DNA from: Limnohabitans sp.
GTDB taxonomy: Bacteria; Pseudomonadota; Gammaproteobacteria; Burkholderiales; Burkholderiaceae_C
NCBI RefSeq assembly: GCF_023910625.1
Contig: NZ_JAAVVW010000003.1
Location: 1,302,001-1,366,000, forward strand
Reading direction: 5' to 3'
DNA: 64,000 bases
A program made the position numbers and the translations under genes. Shown one piece after another: positions 1 through 8,500 of the stretch. Below the pieces are notes generated by a model. The model was not told where the DNA came from. It did not search any database and saw only the letters and a program-made list of their open reading frames with translations. How positions within the stretch are numbered: the first letter of the stretch is position 1; each line of letters opens with the position of its first letter.

Positions 1-104
1 TCTTCAACCTGGGCCACGGCATCAGCCAATTCACCCCGCCCGAGCATGTGACGGCGCTGGTCGAGGCGGTGCACAGCCATTCGAAGAAGTTACGGCACGG
101 CTGA
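1..104 (+). CDS. hemE: Uroporphyrinogen decarboxylase, C-terminal end (partial)
   Basis: The window opens inside this gene; the readable frame begins at base 3 and ends at TGA 102-104. The 33 visible residues begin [16 protein letters not shown] and end in a short basic tail. The FNLGHGI...TPPEHV motif is the conserved C-terminus of HemE, which decarboxylates uroporphyrinogen III to coproporphyrinogen III in cytosolic heme synthesis. The gene converges on the ccm operon, whose products attach heme to c-type cytochromes. Only the tail can be seen, so completeness of the gene cannot be judged. Confidence 0.85.
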   Translation, partial: FNLGHGISQFTPPEHVTALVEAVHSHSKKLRHG

Positions 105-202
105 GCCACCTCTCATTGGACCCGCCAGGTCCGACCTATAGGGAATCACCACTGAACGGTGTGCTCGGTTTTGTGCAAGTTGGCCTTTGCCGGCACAGCA
201 GC

Positions 203-1522
203 TCAGCGTCCGGTGATGTTCATCACCACGCCTTGTACGCCAATCATCACGCCGGCCAGTTCCACTTGCCAATCGTCTGGCTGCCTTTGGGCTGCGCCTG
301 TTCTGGAAATACGCGCCACCAGCCGCACTTGCTGCAAGTCTGACAAATGAGGCGGTGCGCCCATGCCCATGCGGTCGCTCAAAGAGAACGTCACGGGCCA
401 TGCGCTGGGTGTACCGCGCCAAATCGCCACGGGGCGACGTGTGCCCTCTTCGGCCAGCGCGTACACGAACAAGGTCGCGCCGGATTCGATTTGGCTTTGC
501 ACCTGCGGCGAGACGCGCACCTCACCCTGAATAAGGGGGCGGCTGTTGCCGGATGCGTGCAAGCTGGCAGGCGTCGGCGTCTTCGGCGACGCCAGTGTTT
601 CAGCCAGCACGGCTTGCCCACCCGCGGGTGGCGCGGCGACTGGCTTCATGTCGGTCAGTTGTGCCAAAGCTTGTTGCAGGCCTTGTGCAGCCTCACTGTC
701 AGCAGGCACCAAAGCCAGCGCTTGCTGCCAATAGGTTTGCGCTGCTGCCTGCCGTTGCTCAGACAAGGCCGCGCTACCCGCCAACACCAGCGCGTTCAGG
801 TGCTGAGGCTGCTCGCGCAACACGTTTTGAATCCATTGCCAGGGCTCCCCGGTGTAAGTGCCACCCTCGCTCAAGGCTTTCATTTGTGCGCGCTCAATCC
901 ACAGATCGGGCTCGGGCGACAAGGCCAGCACACGGGCCAGGGCTTGCTCGGCTTGGGGATGTGCATTTTGCGCGGCATGTAAACGTGCCAGGGTCAGCCA
1001 GGCGCGTGCGTCATCCGGCTTGGTTTGCGTGACCTGCTGCCACACCCGGGTTTGTTCGGCCAATTGTTCGGGCGTGGTGGCGCTGATTTGCACCCGCTGA
1101 CTCAGGGGAACGGGCCACCAAGTTTGTGGCGCGCCCAGTTGCAGGTAACTTAAGCCGCTGAGGAGTGCCAAACCTGCCGCCAGCAAGCCCCAGCGCAGCG
1201 CACCAACAGCGGGCTGCCCCGCCCCGCGAGGCATGGCCATGGCCGCATCGTCCAGCACATGACGCATCAACTCGTCGCGGGCAGCCGCGTGTTGTGCGCG
1301 GCCCAGTCGGCCTTCGGCCAAAGCGCGGTCCAGATCGGCCAAGTGCTGCTGCTGGATGCGGCGATTGGCCAAGGCCTGCACATCCGCGCCATCGTCTGTG
1401 CCCGCAGCGGTCTGAGCTGCACCGGCTTGCTGCGTGAGCCCGCGCCACAAGAACCCTGAGGCCAGCGCACTTAAAAGCAACCAGCTCACCCCCAAACCCA
1501 GCCAAGGCGGCACATCAGACAT
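203..1522 (-). CDS. ccmI: Cytochrome c maturation protein CcmI (CycH)
   Basis: This 439-residue protein is the last gene of the ccm operon. CcmI presents apocytochrome c to the CcmF/CcmH heme lyase at the periplasmic face of the inner membrane. It has an N-terminal membrane segment (about residues 8-28), a soluble loop with many Ala/Gln/Leu helices, a second hydrophobic segment near residues 105-125, then TPR-like repeats and a C-terminal beta-rich domain as in CycH proteins. Its start codon overlaps the ccmH stop by one base, which indicates translational coupling. The identification rests on architecture and operon position; the sequence itself is poorly conserved, as usual for CcmI. Confidence 0.88.
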   Translation of the reverse strand: MSDVPPWLGLGVSWLLLSALASGFLWRGLTQQAGAAQTAAGTDDGADVQALANRRIQQQHLADLDRALAEGRLGRAQHAAARDELMRHVLDDAAMAMPRGAGQPAVGALRWGLLAAGLALLSGLSYLQLGAPQTWWPVPLSQRVQISATTPEQLAEQTRVWQQVTQTKPDDARAWLTLARLHAAQNAHPQAEQALARVLALSPEPDLWIERAQMKALSEGGTYTGEPWQWIQNVLREQPQHLNALVLAGSAALSEQRQAAAQTYWQQALALVPADSEAAQGLQQALAQLTDMKPVAAPPAGGQAVLAETLASPKTPTPASLHASGNSRPLIQGEVRVSPQVQSQIESGATLFVYALAEEGTRRPVAIWRGTPSAWPVTFSLSDRMGMGAPPHLSDLQQVRLVARISRTGAAQRQPDDWQVELAGVMIGVQGVVMNITGR

Positions 1523-2031
1523 CAGGACTCCAGCAATTGGCGAACGCGCTCGCGCTCGCCCTCGGTCAAGGACGCAGGCGCAACCGGCCCACGGCGCATC
1601 AAACGCAGGGCACCGGCCAAAGCCAGCAAAAGCAACACAAAGGGGCCAAACCAGAGCAACCAGGTGACGGGCTTGATCTCGGGTTTGTAGAGCACAAAGT
1701 CCCCGTAACGGCTGACCATGAAACTGCGGATGTCGGTGTCACTTTGGCCTTGTTCGATCAAGCTGCGCAGCTCACGGCGCAAATCCAGGGCCAGTTCGGC
1801 GTGCGAAGAAGCCAGCGTTTCGTTTTGGCACACCAGACAACGCAGCTCGGCCGCGATGCGGTCCCAGCGCGCTTTCACGGCGGGCGACATGGGCGATTCA
1901 GCCTGTGCGGTGATCACGGTTTGCACAGGTGGCAGGCCCGCAGGCGATGGCGAAGCCTGAGCCCATGCGCTCAAGCCCTGAGCCCCAAGACACACGAGCA
2001 TCAAGCTGATTTTCAGGACAGCGCGCATCAA
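1522..2031 (-). CDS. ccmH: Cytochrome c maturation protein CcmH (CcmL-type thioreductant)
   Basis: The 169-residue protein has a signal peptide (residues 1-25), the diagnostic LRCLVCQN motif with Cys65 and Cys68, and one C-terminal membrane helix (about 124-143). CcmH reduces the CXXCH thiols of apocytochrome c and forms the heme lyase complex with CcmF and CcmI in the inner membrane. This is the short form lacking the TPR domain found in E. coli CcmH; that domain is supplied here by the separate CcmI. It overlaps ccmG by 4 bases at its start. Confidence 0.95.
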   Translation of the reverse strand: MMRAVLKISLMLVCLGAQGLSAWAQASPSPAGLPPVQTVITAQAESPMSPAVKARWDRIAAELRCLVCQNETLASSHAELALDLRRELRSLIEQGQSDTDIRSFMVSRYGDFVLYKPEIKPVTWLLWFGPFVLLLLALAGALRLMRRGPVAPASLTEGERERVRQLLES

Positions 2032-2645
2032 GGCAAACTCCGCAGCAAGGGCAGCAATTTGTGCTGCACCACATCGGGCGTCAAAGGCCCTGCGTGCTTG
2101 AAGCGCACCACGCCCGCACGGTCCACCAAATAGGTTTCGGGCAAACCATACACACCAAAGTCCATACCGACTCGACCATCCAGATCCAGCAAATTCACAT
2201 CAAAGGCCTGCCCGTGTTTTTGCAGCCAGGCCTGGCTGCGCTCGGAGGCTTTTTGCACCGCGGGCGCACCCAACGGGTCCTGGCCGGCCAATTCCGAGGC
2301 CTGCAGTTCTTTGTAGTTGAGGCCCACCATCTGAAGTCCCGGCTGGCGCGACAGCGCCATCAAAATCGGGTGCTCTTCGCGGCAACCCGCGCACCAGGTC
2401 GCCCACAGATTGACCAGCGTGAGCTGCCCCTTGAATTGCACCACACCGAAAGTGTCTGAGCCGCCCACCACCGGCAAGCGGAAAGTGGGTGCAGGCTGAC
2501 CGATCAGGGGTGAAGGAATCTCTTGCGGGTTACGCTGTAAACCCACGGCCAAAAAAGCCACCAAGCCCAAAAAAAGCGCCAGCGGCACCAACACCCAACG
2601 CGGCATGCGCTGAGCGGCGGGCCTGACAAAGGATCGCGCGCTCAT
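2028..2645 (-). CDS. ccmG: Thiol:disulfide interchange protein CcmG (DsbE)
   Basis: A membrane-anchored periplasmic thioredoxin-like protein of 205 residues. One transmembrane helix lies near residues 17-37, followed by a thioredoxin fold with active site WATWCAGC (Cys85, Cys88) and the cis-proline loop context YGLPETYLVD. CcmG passes reducing power from DsbD/CcdA to CcmH and apocytochrome c. It overlaps ccmF and ccmH by 4 bases each, so it sits tightly inside the operon. Confidence 0.95.
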   Translation of the reverse strand: MSARSFVRPAAQRMPRWVLVPLALFLGLVAFLAVGLQRNPQEIPSPLIGQPAPTFRLPVVGGSDTFGVVQFKGQLTLVNLWATWCAGCREEHPILMALSRQPGLQMVGLNYKELQASELAGQDPLGAPAVQKASERSQAWLQKHGQAFDVNLLDLDGRVGMDFGVYGLPETYLVDRAGVVRFKHAGPLTPDVVQHKLLPLLRSLP

Positions 2646-4642
2646 GGCTCCACACCCAGGGCAGAACCTGTCCCAAGCAATGGCCGCTGGACATTGGCCC
2701 GGGCCTGTCGGTATCGCCGATCAAAAGCCGCCAGCCCACCGCCCACAACCATGAACACCGCGCCCAGCCAGATCCACGACACATAAGGCTTGTGGTACAC
2801 CCGAAAACTCCATTGCGGCGGATCGCCTGCCAAAGGCTCACCCAAAGACACATAGCGGTCACGCCACAGATTACGGTCAATCGCCGCTTCGGTCATGGGC
2901 ATGGCACTCGACACATAACGGCGTTTTTCGGGCTGCAAGGTGCCCACCATGCGCTCCCCCTCGAATAGCTTTAGGTTGGCCCGCAATGCCAAATAGTTGG
3001 GCCCAAGGTGATTGTCCACGCTGATCAACTGGTAGCGCACACCGGCCACCGTCACCGCATCACCCAGACCCAAACGCACATCGCGCTCCACTTCAAAAGA
3101 CTTCACCCCCGTGATGCCCAGCACCAGCACCGCCACGCCCAGGTGCGCGCCATGCATGCCCCACCAGGCCAGGCCCGGCGAACCGGACAGGCGCAGGCGC
3201 TGCACGATTTGCCAGACGCCCGACAAAACAATCCAGCCGCCCAGCGTACCGCCCATCACCGTGAGCCAGCCGCCCGCAGTGGCGATGGGAGCGTCGGCGT
3301 CCTGTGGCGGACCGCCCCAACTGGCCCATGCACTGGCTGCCAGCAGCGCCAAGGCACCGGGTACCATCAATTGACGCAAAGCAGCCCAGCGCGCCACATG
3401 CCAAGGCACCACCGTTCCCGGCACCATGGCCAAGAGCAGCGGCACCATCAGCGGCACAAACACACGGTCAAAATATGGCGGCCCAACCGACAACTTGCCC
3501 AGGTTGAGTGCGTCGATGATCAGCGGATACAAGGTGCCCAGCAGCACCGCCGCCATGGCCACCACCAAAAGCACGCTGTTGAGCAGCAAAAACGATTCGC
3601 GCGAACCTGCCACCGGCTGCGAGGCATTGGCCCACTGCGGCGCACGCCAGGCAAACAAGGCCAATGACACGCCCACCACCACGGCCAAAAACAACAAGAT
3701 GAAAATGCCCCGCCCAGGATCGGTGGCAAAGGCGTGCACCGAAGTCAACACCCCCGAGCGCACCAGGAAGGTACCCAGCAAACTGAGCGAAAACGCTCCA
3801 ATGGCCAGCAGCACCGTCCAGGCCTTGAACTGCCCGCGCTTGTCGGTGACCATGAGGGAATGGATGAGCGCCGTGGCCACCAGCCAAGGCATGAGTGAAG
3901 CGTTTTCGACCGGGTCCCAAAACCACCAACCGCCCCAGCCCAGTTCGTAATACGCCCACCACGAACCCAAAGCGATGCCCAGAGTCAAAAAACCCCAGGC
4001 AGCCACCGTCCAGGGCCGCGCCCAACGTGCCCACGCAGCATCGAGCCGCCCGGACAGCAACGCCGCCACGGCAAAAGCAAACGCCACCGATAGCCCCACA
4101 TAGCCCATGTAGAGCATGGGCGGATGAATCACCAGGCCCGGGTCCTGCAGCAAGGGCGTCAGGTCACGCCCTTCGACCGGGGCCGGAAACTGGCGTGCAA
4201 ACGGATTGGACAAGGCCAAAATGAAGGCCAGAAAACCCACCGACACAGCGCCCATGACGCCCAGCACCTGCGCCACCAGGGCCTGCGGCAGGTGCCTGGA
4301 AAACGTGGCCACCGCCACCGACCACAGCGCCAGCATCAGCACCCACAGCAGCAACGAGCCTTCGTGCCCGGCCCAAATCGCCGACAAGCGATACGGCGCG
4401 GGCAGCAAGGTATTGGAATGATGGGCCACGTACACCACGCTGAAATCGTACACATAAAAAGCCTGCCAAAGCGCCAAAAAAGACAACACGATCAGGATCA
4501 ATTGCAACTGCGCCAATGGCCTCGCCAGCCTTTGCCAGCTTGCGCGTCGTGTCGACAAACTACCCCACAGCGGCAGCACCGCTTGAGCCAAGGCGACCCA
4601 GGCCGCCATGATCAATGCCAGGAGACCCGCTTCAGGCCACAT
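2642..4642 (-). CDS. ccmF: Heme lyase subunit CcmF
   Basis: A 666-residue polytopic membrane protein and the largest gene of the cluster. It carries the WWD-domain signature GWGGWWFWDPVENASLMPW around residues 225-245, which binds heme for transfer to apocytochrome c. The hydrophobic profile fits about 15 transmembrane helices with a large periplasmic loop near the C-terminus, and length matches the family (about 650). A 27-base gap separates it from ccmE upstream, and it overlaps ccmG downstream. Confidence 0.97.
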   Translation of the reverse strand: MWPEAGLLALIMAAWVALAQAVLPLWGSLSTRRASWQRLARPLAQLQLILIVLSFLALWQAFYVYDFSVVYVAHHSNTLLPAPYRLSAIWAGHEGSLLLWVLMLALWSVAVATFSRHLPQALVAQVLGVMGAVSVGFLAFILALSNPFARQFPAPVEGRDLTPLLQDPGLVIHPPMLYMGYVGLSVAFAFAVAALLSGRLDAAWARWARPWTVAAWGFLTLGIALGSWWAYYELGWGGWWFWDPVENASLMPWLVATALIHSLMVTDKRGQFKAWTVLLAIGAFSLSLLGTFLVRSGVLTSVHAFATDPGRGIFILLFLAVVVGVSLALFAWRAPQWANASQPVAGSRESFLLLNSVLLVVAMAAVLLGTLYPLIIDALNLGKLSVGPPYFDRVFVPLMVPLLLAMVPGTVVPWHVARWAALRQLMVPGALALLAASAWASWGGPPQDADAPIATAGGWLTVMGGTLGGWIVLSGVWQIVQRLRLSGSPGLAWWGMHGAHLGVAVLVLGITGVKSFEVERDVRLGLGDAVTVAGVRYQLISVDNHLGPNYLALRANLKLFEGERMVGTLQPEKRRYVSSAMPMTEAAIDRNLWRDRYVSLGEPLAGDPPQWSFRVYHKPYVSWIWLGAVFMVVGGGLAAFDRRYRQARANVQRPLLGTGSALGVEP

Positions 4643-4669
4643 ACCCAGCTCCGAACCATTCAGCGCAAG

Positions 4670-5116
4670 TCATCGCACCAACGCCGCGCCCGCACGGGCC
4701 TTGGCCGCTTCGTCCAGCGCGTGCTGGGCCTCAGGTGGCATGTAGTTTTCGTCATGCTTGGCCAGCACTTCGCTGGCCACGAACATCTGCCCCCCGTCCA
4801 GACGGCCCTGCGCCACCACGCCTTTGCCTTCCTTGAACAAGTCGGGCAGCAGGCCCACATAGCGCACCGGCACCTCGCGCAGCGTGTCGGTCACCACAAA
4901 GACCACAGCCATGCCGTCGCGCTGAATGCTGCCTGCCTTGACCAAGCCCCCAACCCGAAAATTCCCCTCCTTGGGCGCCTCGCCCGCAGCGACCTGGGTG
5001 GGCGTGAAGAAAAACACCAGATTGCTCTGAAAGGCGTTGAGCACAAAAAACAGCGCGCCGCACAAGAGCAAGAGGCCCAGTCCGATGCCCAACAATCGCT
5101 GGTGACGGTTTTTCAT
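4670..5116 (-). CDS. ccmE: Heme chaperone CcmE
   Basis: A 148-residue membrane-anchored periplasmic protein. It has an N-terminal transmembrane helix (about 9-28), an OB-fold, and the heme-attachment site [13 protein letters not shown] with His121 as the expected covalent ligand. CcmE receives heme from CcmC and delivers it to CcmF. The stop/start arrangement with ccmD is a 4-base overlap. Confidence 0.96.
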   Translation of the reverse strand: MKNRHQRLLGIGLGLLLLCGALFFVLNAFQSNLVFFFTPTQVAAGEAPKEGNFRVGGLVKAGSIQRDGMAVVFVVTDTLREVPVRYVGLLPDLFKEGKGVVAQGRLDGGQMFVASEVLAKHDENYMPPEAQHALDEAAKARAGAALVR

Positions 5117-5352
5117 GAGTCAACTCCTGAGGACCATTTGGAAGGGGGTGAGCCGCCGGTTGACTGCGCCGCCGTCATGTCTTCGTCATCGGCGTCCATG
5201 GCCTCGCAAACAGCGTCCATCGCCTGCTGCCTGCCCACACGGGCCAGCCACACTTCCAGCACCAGCAAGGCCGCGCTCACGCCCATGCTGCCCCACACGT
5301 AAACACCGTAGCCGCCCATGGCCCAAAACTCGGAGGCACTCTGCCAGATCAT
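5113..5352 (-). CDS. ccmD: Heme exporter protein CcmD
   Basis: A small protein of 79 residues starting at the ATG that overlaps the ccmC stop by 4 bases. It contains a single transmembrane segment (about residues 14-38, containing [20 protein letters not shown]) and a charged cytoplasmic tail. CcmD helps release holo-CcmE from the CcmABC complex. The C-terminal tail (rich in Asp, Glu, Ser) is longer than in many CcmD proteins. The start was chosen for the family-typical [12 protein letters not shown] beginning; a longer reading frame upstream is not supported. Confidence 0.88.
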   Translation of the reverse strand: MIWQSASEFWAMGGYGVYVWGSMGVSAALLVLEVWLARVGRQQAMDAVCEAMDADDEDMTAAQSTGGSPPSKWSSGVDS

Positions 5353-6107
5353 GCAGCCCCCCTGGTCAAGCGATAGGTCAGCACCTCGGGCAATTGCTGT
5401 ACCCAGCTGGCATGGCTCTCGCGCAACAGAATCAAACTGCGCACCCGCCACAGCGCGATGGCTGCCGCGTACAACCACATCGCCAGACTCATCAGCAGCA
5501 TGCCCGTGAGCATCACGCTGGCCATGCGCGGCGACTGCGTGAACGAGACCGAAGCCCCCTGGTGCAAGGTGTTCCACCACTGCACCGAAAAATAAATGAT
5601 GGGCACGTTCACAGCCCCGACCACAGCGACCAATGCACCGGCCTTGTCCGCGCGATGTGGCTCTTCAATCGCCGATGTCAGTGCGATGTAACCCAGGTAC
5701 AAGAACAGCAAAATCAGCATCGAAGTCAGCCGCGCGTCCCACACCCAGTAGGTACCCCACATGGGCTTGCCCCACAAGGCCCCGGTCCAGAGCGACAAAA
5801 AGGCCAGTAAAGCCCCGGTGGGTGCCAGTGCGCGGGTCATCAGGCCCGACAAGCGGGTCTGGAACACCAAACCCAGCACGCTCCAGAACGCCATGGCCAA
5901 GTAAATCAGCATGGCCATCCAGGACACCGGCACATGGATGTAAATGATGCGGTAGGCCTGCCCCTGCTGCGCATCGGGTGGGGCCACCATGAAGCCCACC
6001 CATAAACCCGCCAGAGCCAGCACAGTGGCCAACAGCGCCAGCACAGGCCACAGGTGCCCCGCCAAGGGATAAAAATTTTGCGGTGCGGCGTAATGGAAGA
6101 GCTTCAT
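5349..6107 (-). CDS. ccmC: Heme handling protein CcmC
   Basis: A 252-residue membrane protein with six predicted helices. It carries the WWD-type signature GTYWVWDARLTS near residues 118-129 and conserved His58 in IHVPVSW. CcmC binds heme and transfers it to CcmE. The start at MKLFHYAAPQNFY fits the family length; an upstream in-frame extension would run through the ccmB 3' end and is unlikely. A 10-base gap separates it from ccmB. Confidence 0.95.
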   Translation of the reverse strand: MKLFHYAAPQNFYPLAGHLWPVLALLATVLALAGLWVGFMVAPPDAQQGQAYRIIYIHVPVSWMAMLIYLAMAFWSVLGLVFQTRLSGLMTRALAPTGALLAFLSLWTGALWGKPMWGTYWVWDARLTSMLILLFLYLGYIALTSAIEEPHRADKAGALVAVVGAVNVPIIYFSVQWWNTLHQGASVSFTQSPRMASVMLTGMLLMSLAMWLYAAAIALWRVRSLILLRESHASWVQQLPEVLTYRLTRGAA

Positions 6108-6117
6108 GCCGGGACCT

Positions 6118-6837
6118 TCATTCCAGTGCCAGGCGCAAAGCCGCCGCACACGCCCAAGGGCTGAATGCTGCCGTGGCCAACAACAAAGCCAGCAACACCG
6201 ACACATGGGCTTGCGCCCCCAGGCCTCGCAGTTGTGCATCGACCGCGCCAGCGCCAAACACCAGCACCGGCACATACAAAGGCAAGAGCAAGAGCGACTG
6301 CAGCACCCCTGCGCCGCGCACCCCCAAAGTGAGGGCTGCGCCAATCGCGCCCAACAAAGACAAGACCGGCGTGCCGACCAACAACGTCAAGGCCAGCATG
6401 GCCAACGCCTGTGGGTTCAGCCCGAACTGCATGCCCAAGAGCGGCGACAGCAGCACCAAAGGCAAACCCGACATCAACCAATGCGCAGCCACCTTGGCCG
6501 ACACCAGCCAAGACAAGGGCGCAGCCGACAAGGCCATTTGCTCCAGGCTGCCGTCCAGGTGATCAGCCTCGAACAAGCGGCCCAGGCTCAGCATGCTGGC
6601 CAGCAAAGCTGCCACCCACAAAACGCCCGGCCCGATGGCTTGCAGCAAATCCGGCTCGGGGCCAATGGCCAGCGGAAACAAAGCGGCCACAAGCATGAAA
6701 AAAAACACCACCCCCAACCACTCGGCCTTGCGCCGCAAGGCCAGTCGCAGATCGCGCCGCAGCAAGCCCCACATGGCTTGCCAGGGGCTGGGCAACACCA
6801 AAGGCCTGCTCATGGCAGGAAGGGCCTGGCTGTTCAT
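6118..6837 (-). CDS. ccmB: Heme exporter ABC permease CcmB
   Basis: A 239-residue inner-membrane permease with six hydrophobic segments, forming the CcmA2B2 transporter core whose ATPase activity releases holo-CcmE from CcmC. The N-terminal region LLRRDLRLALRRKAEWLG is typical of CcmB. The start was placed at the ATG overlapping the ccmA stop by 4 bases; a start 8 codons further in (MSRPLVLP) is also possible. Confidence 0.93.
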   Translation of the reverse strand: MNSQALPAMSRPLVLPSPWQAMWGLLRRDLRLALRRKAEWLGVVFFFMLVAALFPLAIGPEPDLLQAIGPGVLWVAALLASMLSLGRLFEADHLDGSLEQMALSAAPLSWLVSAKVAAHWLMSGLPLVLLSPLLGMQFGLNPQALAMLALTLLVGTPVLSLLGAIGAALTLGVRGAGVLQSLLLLPLYVPVLVFGAGAVDAQLRGLGAQAHVSVLLALLLATAAFSPWACAAALRLALE

Positions 6838-7499
6838 GCAGCGCGCCCCCCGCCATTCAACTGCAATCGCGCGCCCGGACCGCGCAACTGCACGTCGTGG
6901 TGGCTGGTCAGGACCAAGGCGCCGCCAGCGTCCACATGCGATTGCAACAGGTCACGGGCCGTGGCGGTGGCATCGGCGTCCAGACCCACCAAAGGCTCGT
7001 CCAGCACCCACAGCCGCGCCGGGCTGGTGCGCAAGCGGGCCAAGGCAACGCCTTGACGCTGGCCTTGCGAGAGCACGCGCACCGGCAAATGGGCTCGACT
7101 TTTGAGGCCTTGGGCCGTCAACGCCCACAAGGCTTGGTCGCGGCTGAGGGACAAACCACTGACCCGGGCGTCCAGGCACAGGTTCTCGCAAGCGGTCAAA
7201 TCGGGTTTGAGTCCGAGGGCATGCCCGATGTAATGGAGCACCGTGCGATCGGGGCGATGCATGGATGCACCAGAAGTGGCCATACGGGCTTCGGAGTTCG
7301 CTGCGGGCCAGATCACCTGACCCCGTGCTGCCGGCGACAGCCCACACAGGATGCGCAGCAAACTGGTCTTGCCGCAGCCATTAGCGCCTTCAATGTGCAA
7401 CCAAGCACCTGCTGGCACACCCAAGCTCACGCCCTCGAACAAGGTCCGCTGGGCCTTTTGGCAGGCCAGGTCCATCGCTTTGAGCACCCAAGACGCCAT
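6834..7499 (-). CDS. ccmA: Heme exporter ATP-binding protein CcmA
   Basis: First gene of the ccm operon, 221 residues. Walker A is GANGCGKTS, the ABC signature reads LSQGQRQGVALARL, and Walker B is LWVLDEP followed by LVGLDADA and an H-loop in LTSHHD. The start at MASWVLKAMDL gives the family's usual length of about 210; a longer frame upstream begins with unlike sequence. The operon promoter should lie in the 7500-7636 interval, but no convincing -35/-10 pair could be assigned. Confidence 0.94.
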   Translation of the reverse strand: MASWVLKAMDLACQKAQRTLFEGVSLGVPAGAWLHIEGANGCGKTSLLRILCGLSPAARGQVIWPAANSEARMATSGASMHRPDRTVLHYIGHALGLKPDLTACENLCLDARVSGLSLSRDQALWALTAQGLKSRAHLPVRVLSQGQRQGVALARLRTSPARLWVLDEPLVGLDADATATARDLLQSHVDAGGALVLTSHHDVQLRGPGARLQLNGGGRAA

Positions 7500-7636
7500 G
7501 ACAGGGCTTTCTGGTCGGTTAAAGACAGAGCGAAGTGTAACGACAGATTGACACTTTGTGTACGTCAAAGGCCTGGATAACCGGGGCAAATCAGGGTAAG
7601 CCCTGAGTCAGTCGCCTGCCAAGGACCCGCTGCGAC

Positions 7637-7668
7637 GCAAAAAAACCGCCCGAAGGCGGTTTTTTTGC
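7637..7668. terminator. Bidirectional intrinsic terminator between phaB and ccmA
   Basis: A perfect 14-bp inverted repeat with a CGAA loop: GCAAAAAAACCGCC and GGCGGTTTTTTTGC. On the minus strand it follows phaB by about 60 bases and ends in seven U residues, so it should stop the pha transcript before the ccm operon. Its symmetry would also stop plus-strand transcription. Confidence 0.9.
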
Positions 7669-7727
7669 GGATGCTACGAGCTGGCCTTGCCTGGCTTGGC
7701 GTTACCAAACTTGGCAAGAAGCCAGCA

Positions 7728-8465
7728 TCAGCCCATGTGCAAACCACCGTTGACTGCAAAGTCGGCACCCGTGGTGTAACCACCATCTTCGCTGGCCATC
7801 CAGGCGATGATGGAGGCGATCTCGCTGGGCTTGCCCAAGCGCTTGACGGGTACGGTGGCCACGATCTTTTCCAGCACGTCAGGGCGGATGGCGTTGACCA
7901 TGTCGGTGCCGATGTAACCAGGACTGACGGTGTTCACCGTCACGCCCTTGGTGGCCAGCTCTTGCGCCAGGGCCATCGAAAAACCGTGCATACCGGCTTT
8001 GGCAGCCGAGTAGTTGGTTTGCCCGGCTTGGCCTTTTTCGCCGTTGACCGAGCTGATGTTGATGATGCGGCCCCAGCCTCTTTCGACCATGTCGGCAACC
8101 ACTTGCTTGGTCACGTTGAACATGGAGTCCAGGTTGGTGTTCATGACGGCTTGCCAATCTTCGCGGGTCATCTTCAGGAACATGCGGTCCTTGGTGATGC
8201 CGGCGTTGTTGACTAGCACGTCCACACAGCCATGCTCGGCCTTGGCCTTGGTGAAGGCCGCCACCGTCGAGTCCCAGTCACCCACATTGCCCACAGAGGC
8301 ATGGAAGGTGAAGCCGAGGGCTTTTTGCTCGTCCAACCACTTGTTGTAGTCACGGGTGGGTCCGCAACCGGCGATGACCTTGAAGCCCTCTTGGTGCAGG
8401 CGTTGGCAGATCGCGGTACCGATGCCGCCCATTCCGCCGGTGACGTACGCTAGTTTTTGACTCAT
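7728..8465 (-). CDS. phaB: Acetoacetyl-CoA reductase PhaB
   Basis: An SDR-family protein of 245 residues that reduces acetoacetyl-CoA to (R)-3-hydroxybutyryl-CoA with NADPH. The N-terminus YVTGGMGGIGTAICQRLHQE holds the nucleotide-binding glycine motif, NNAG follows near residue 90, and the catalytic Ser...YSAAKAG motif is present. The start MSQKLAYVTGG is preceded by a purine-rich AGGAGA ribosome site. Last gene of the phaC-phaA-phaB operon. Confidence 0.96.
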   Translation of the reverse strand: MSQKLAYVTGGMGGIGTAICQRLHQEGFKVIAGCGPTRDYNKWLDEQKALGFTFHASVGNVGDWDSTVAAFTKAKAEHGCVDVLVNNAGITKDRMFLKMTREDWQAVMNTNLDSMFNVTKQVVADMVERGWGRIINISSVNGEKGQAGQTNYSAAKAGMHGFSMALAQELATKGVTVNTVSPGYIGTDMVNAIRPDVLEKIVATVPVKRLGKPSEIASIIAWMASEDGGYTTGADFAVNGGLHMG

Positions 8466-8500
8466 GGATGTCTCCTGTTGTGTGTGATGAATGAAACCGT

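Noticed and set aside
117..131. GGACC/GGTCC hairpin between hemE and ccmI
   Set aside because: A 5-bp stem followed by no T-run; too weak to call.
4124..5302. 392-codon open frame opposite ccmF/ccmE
   Set aside because: Gln/His/Arg-rich antisense translation without domain features.
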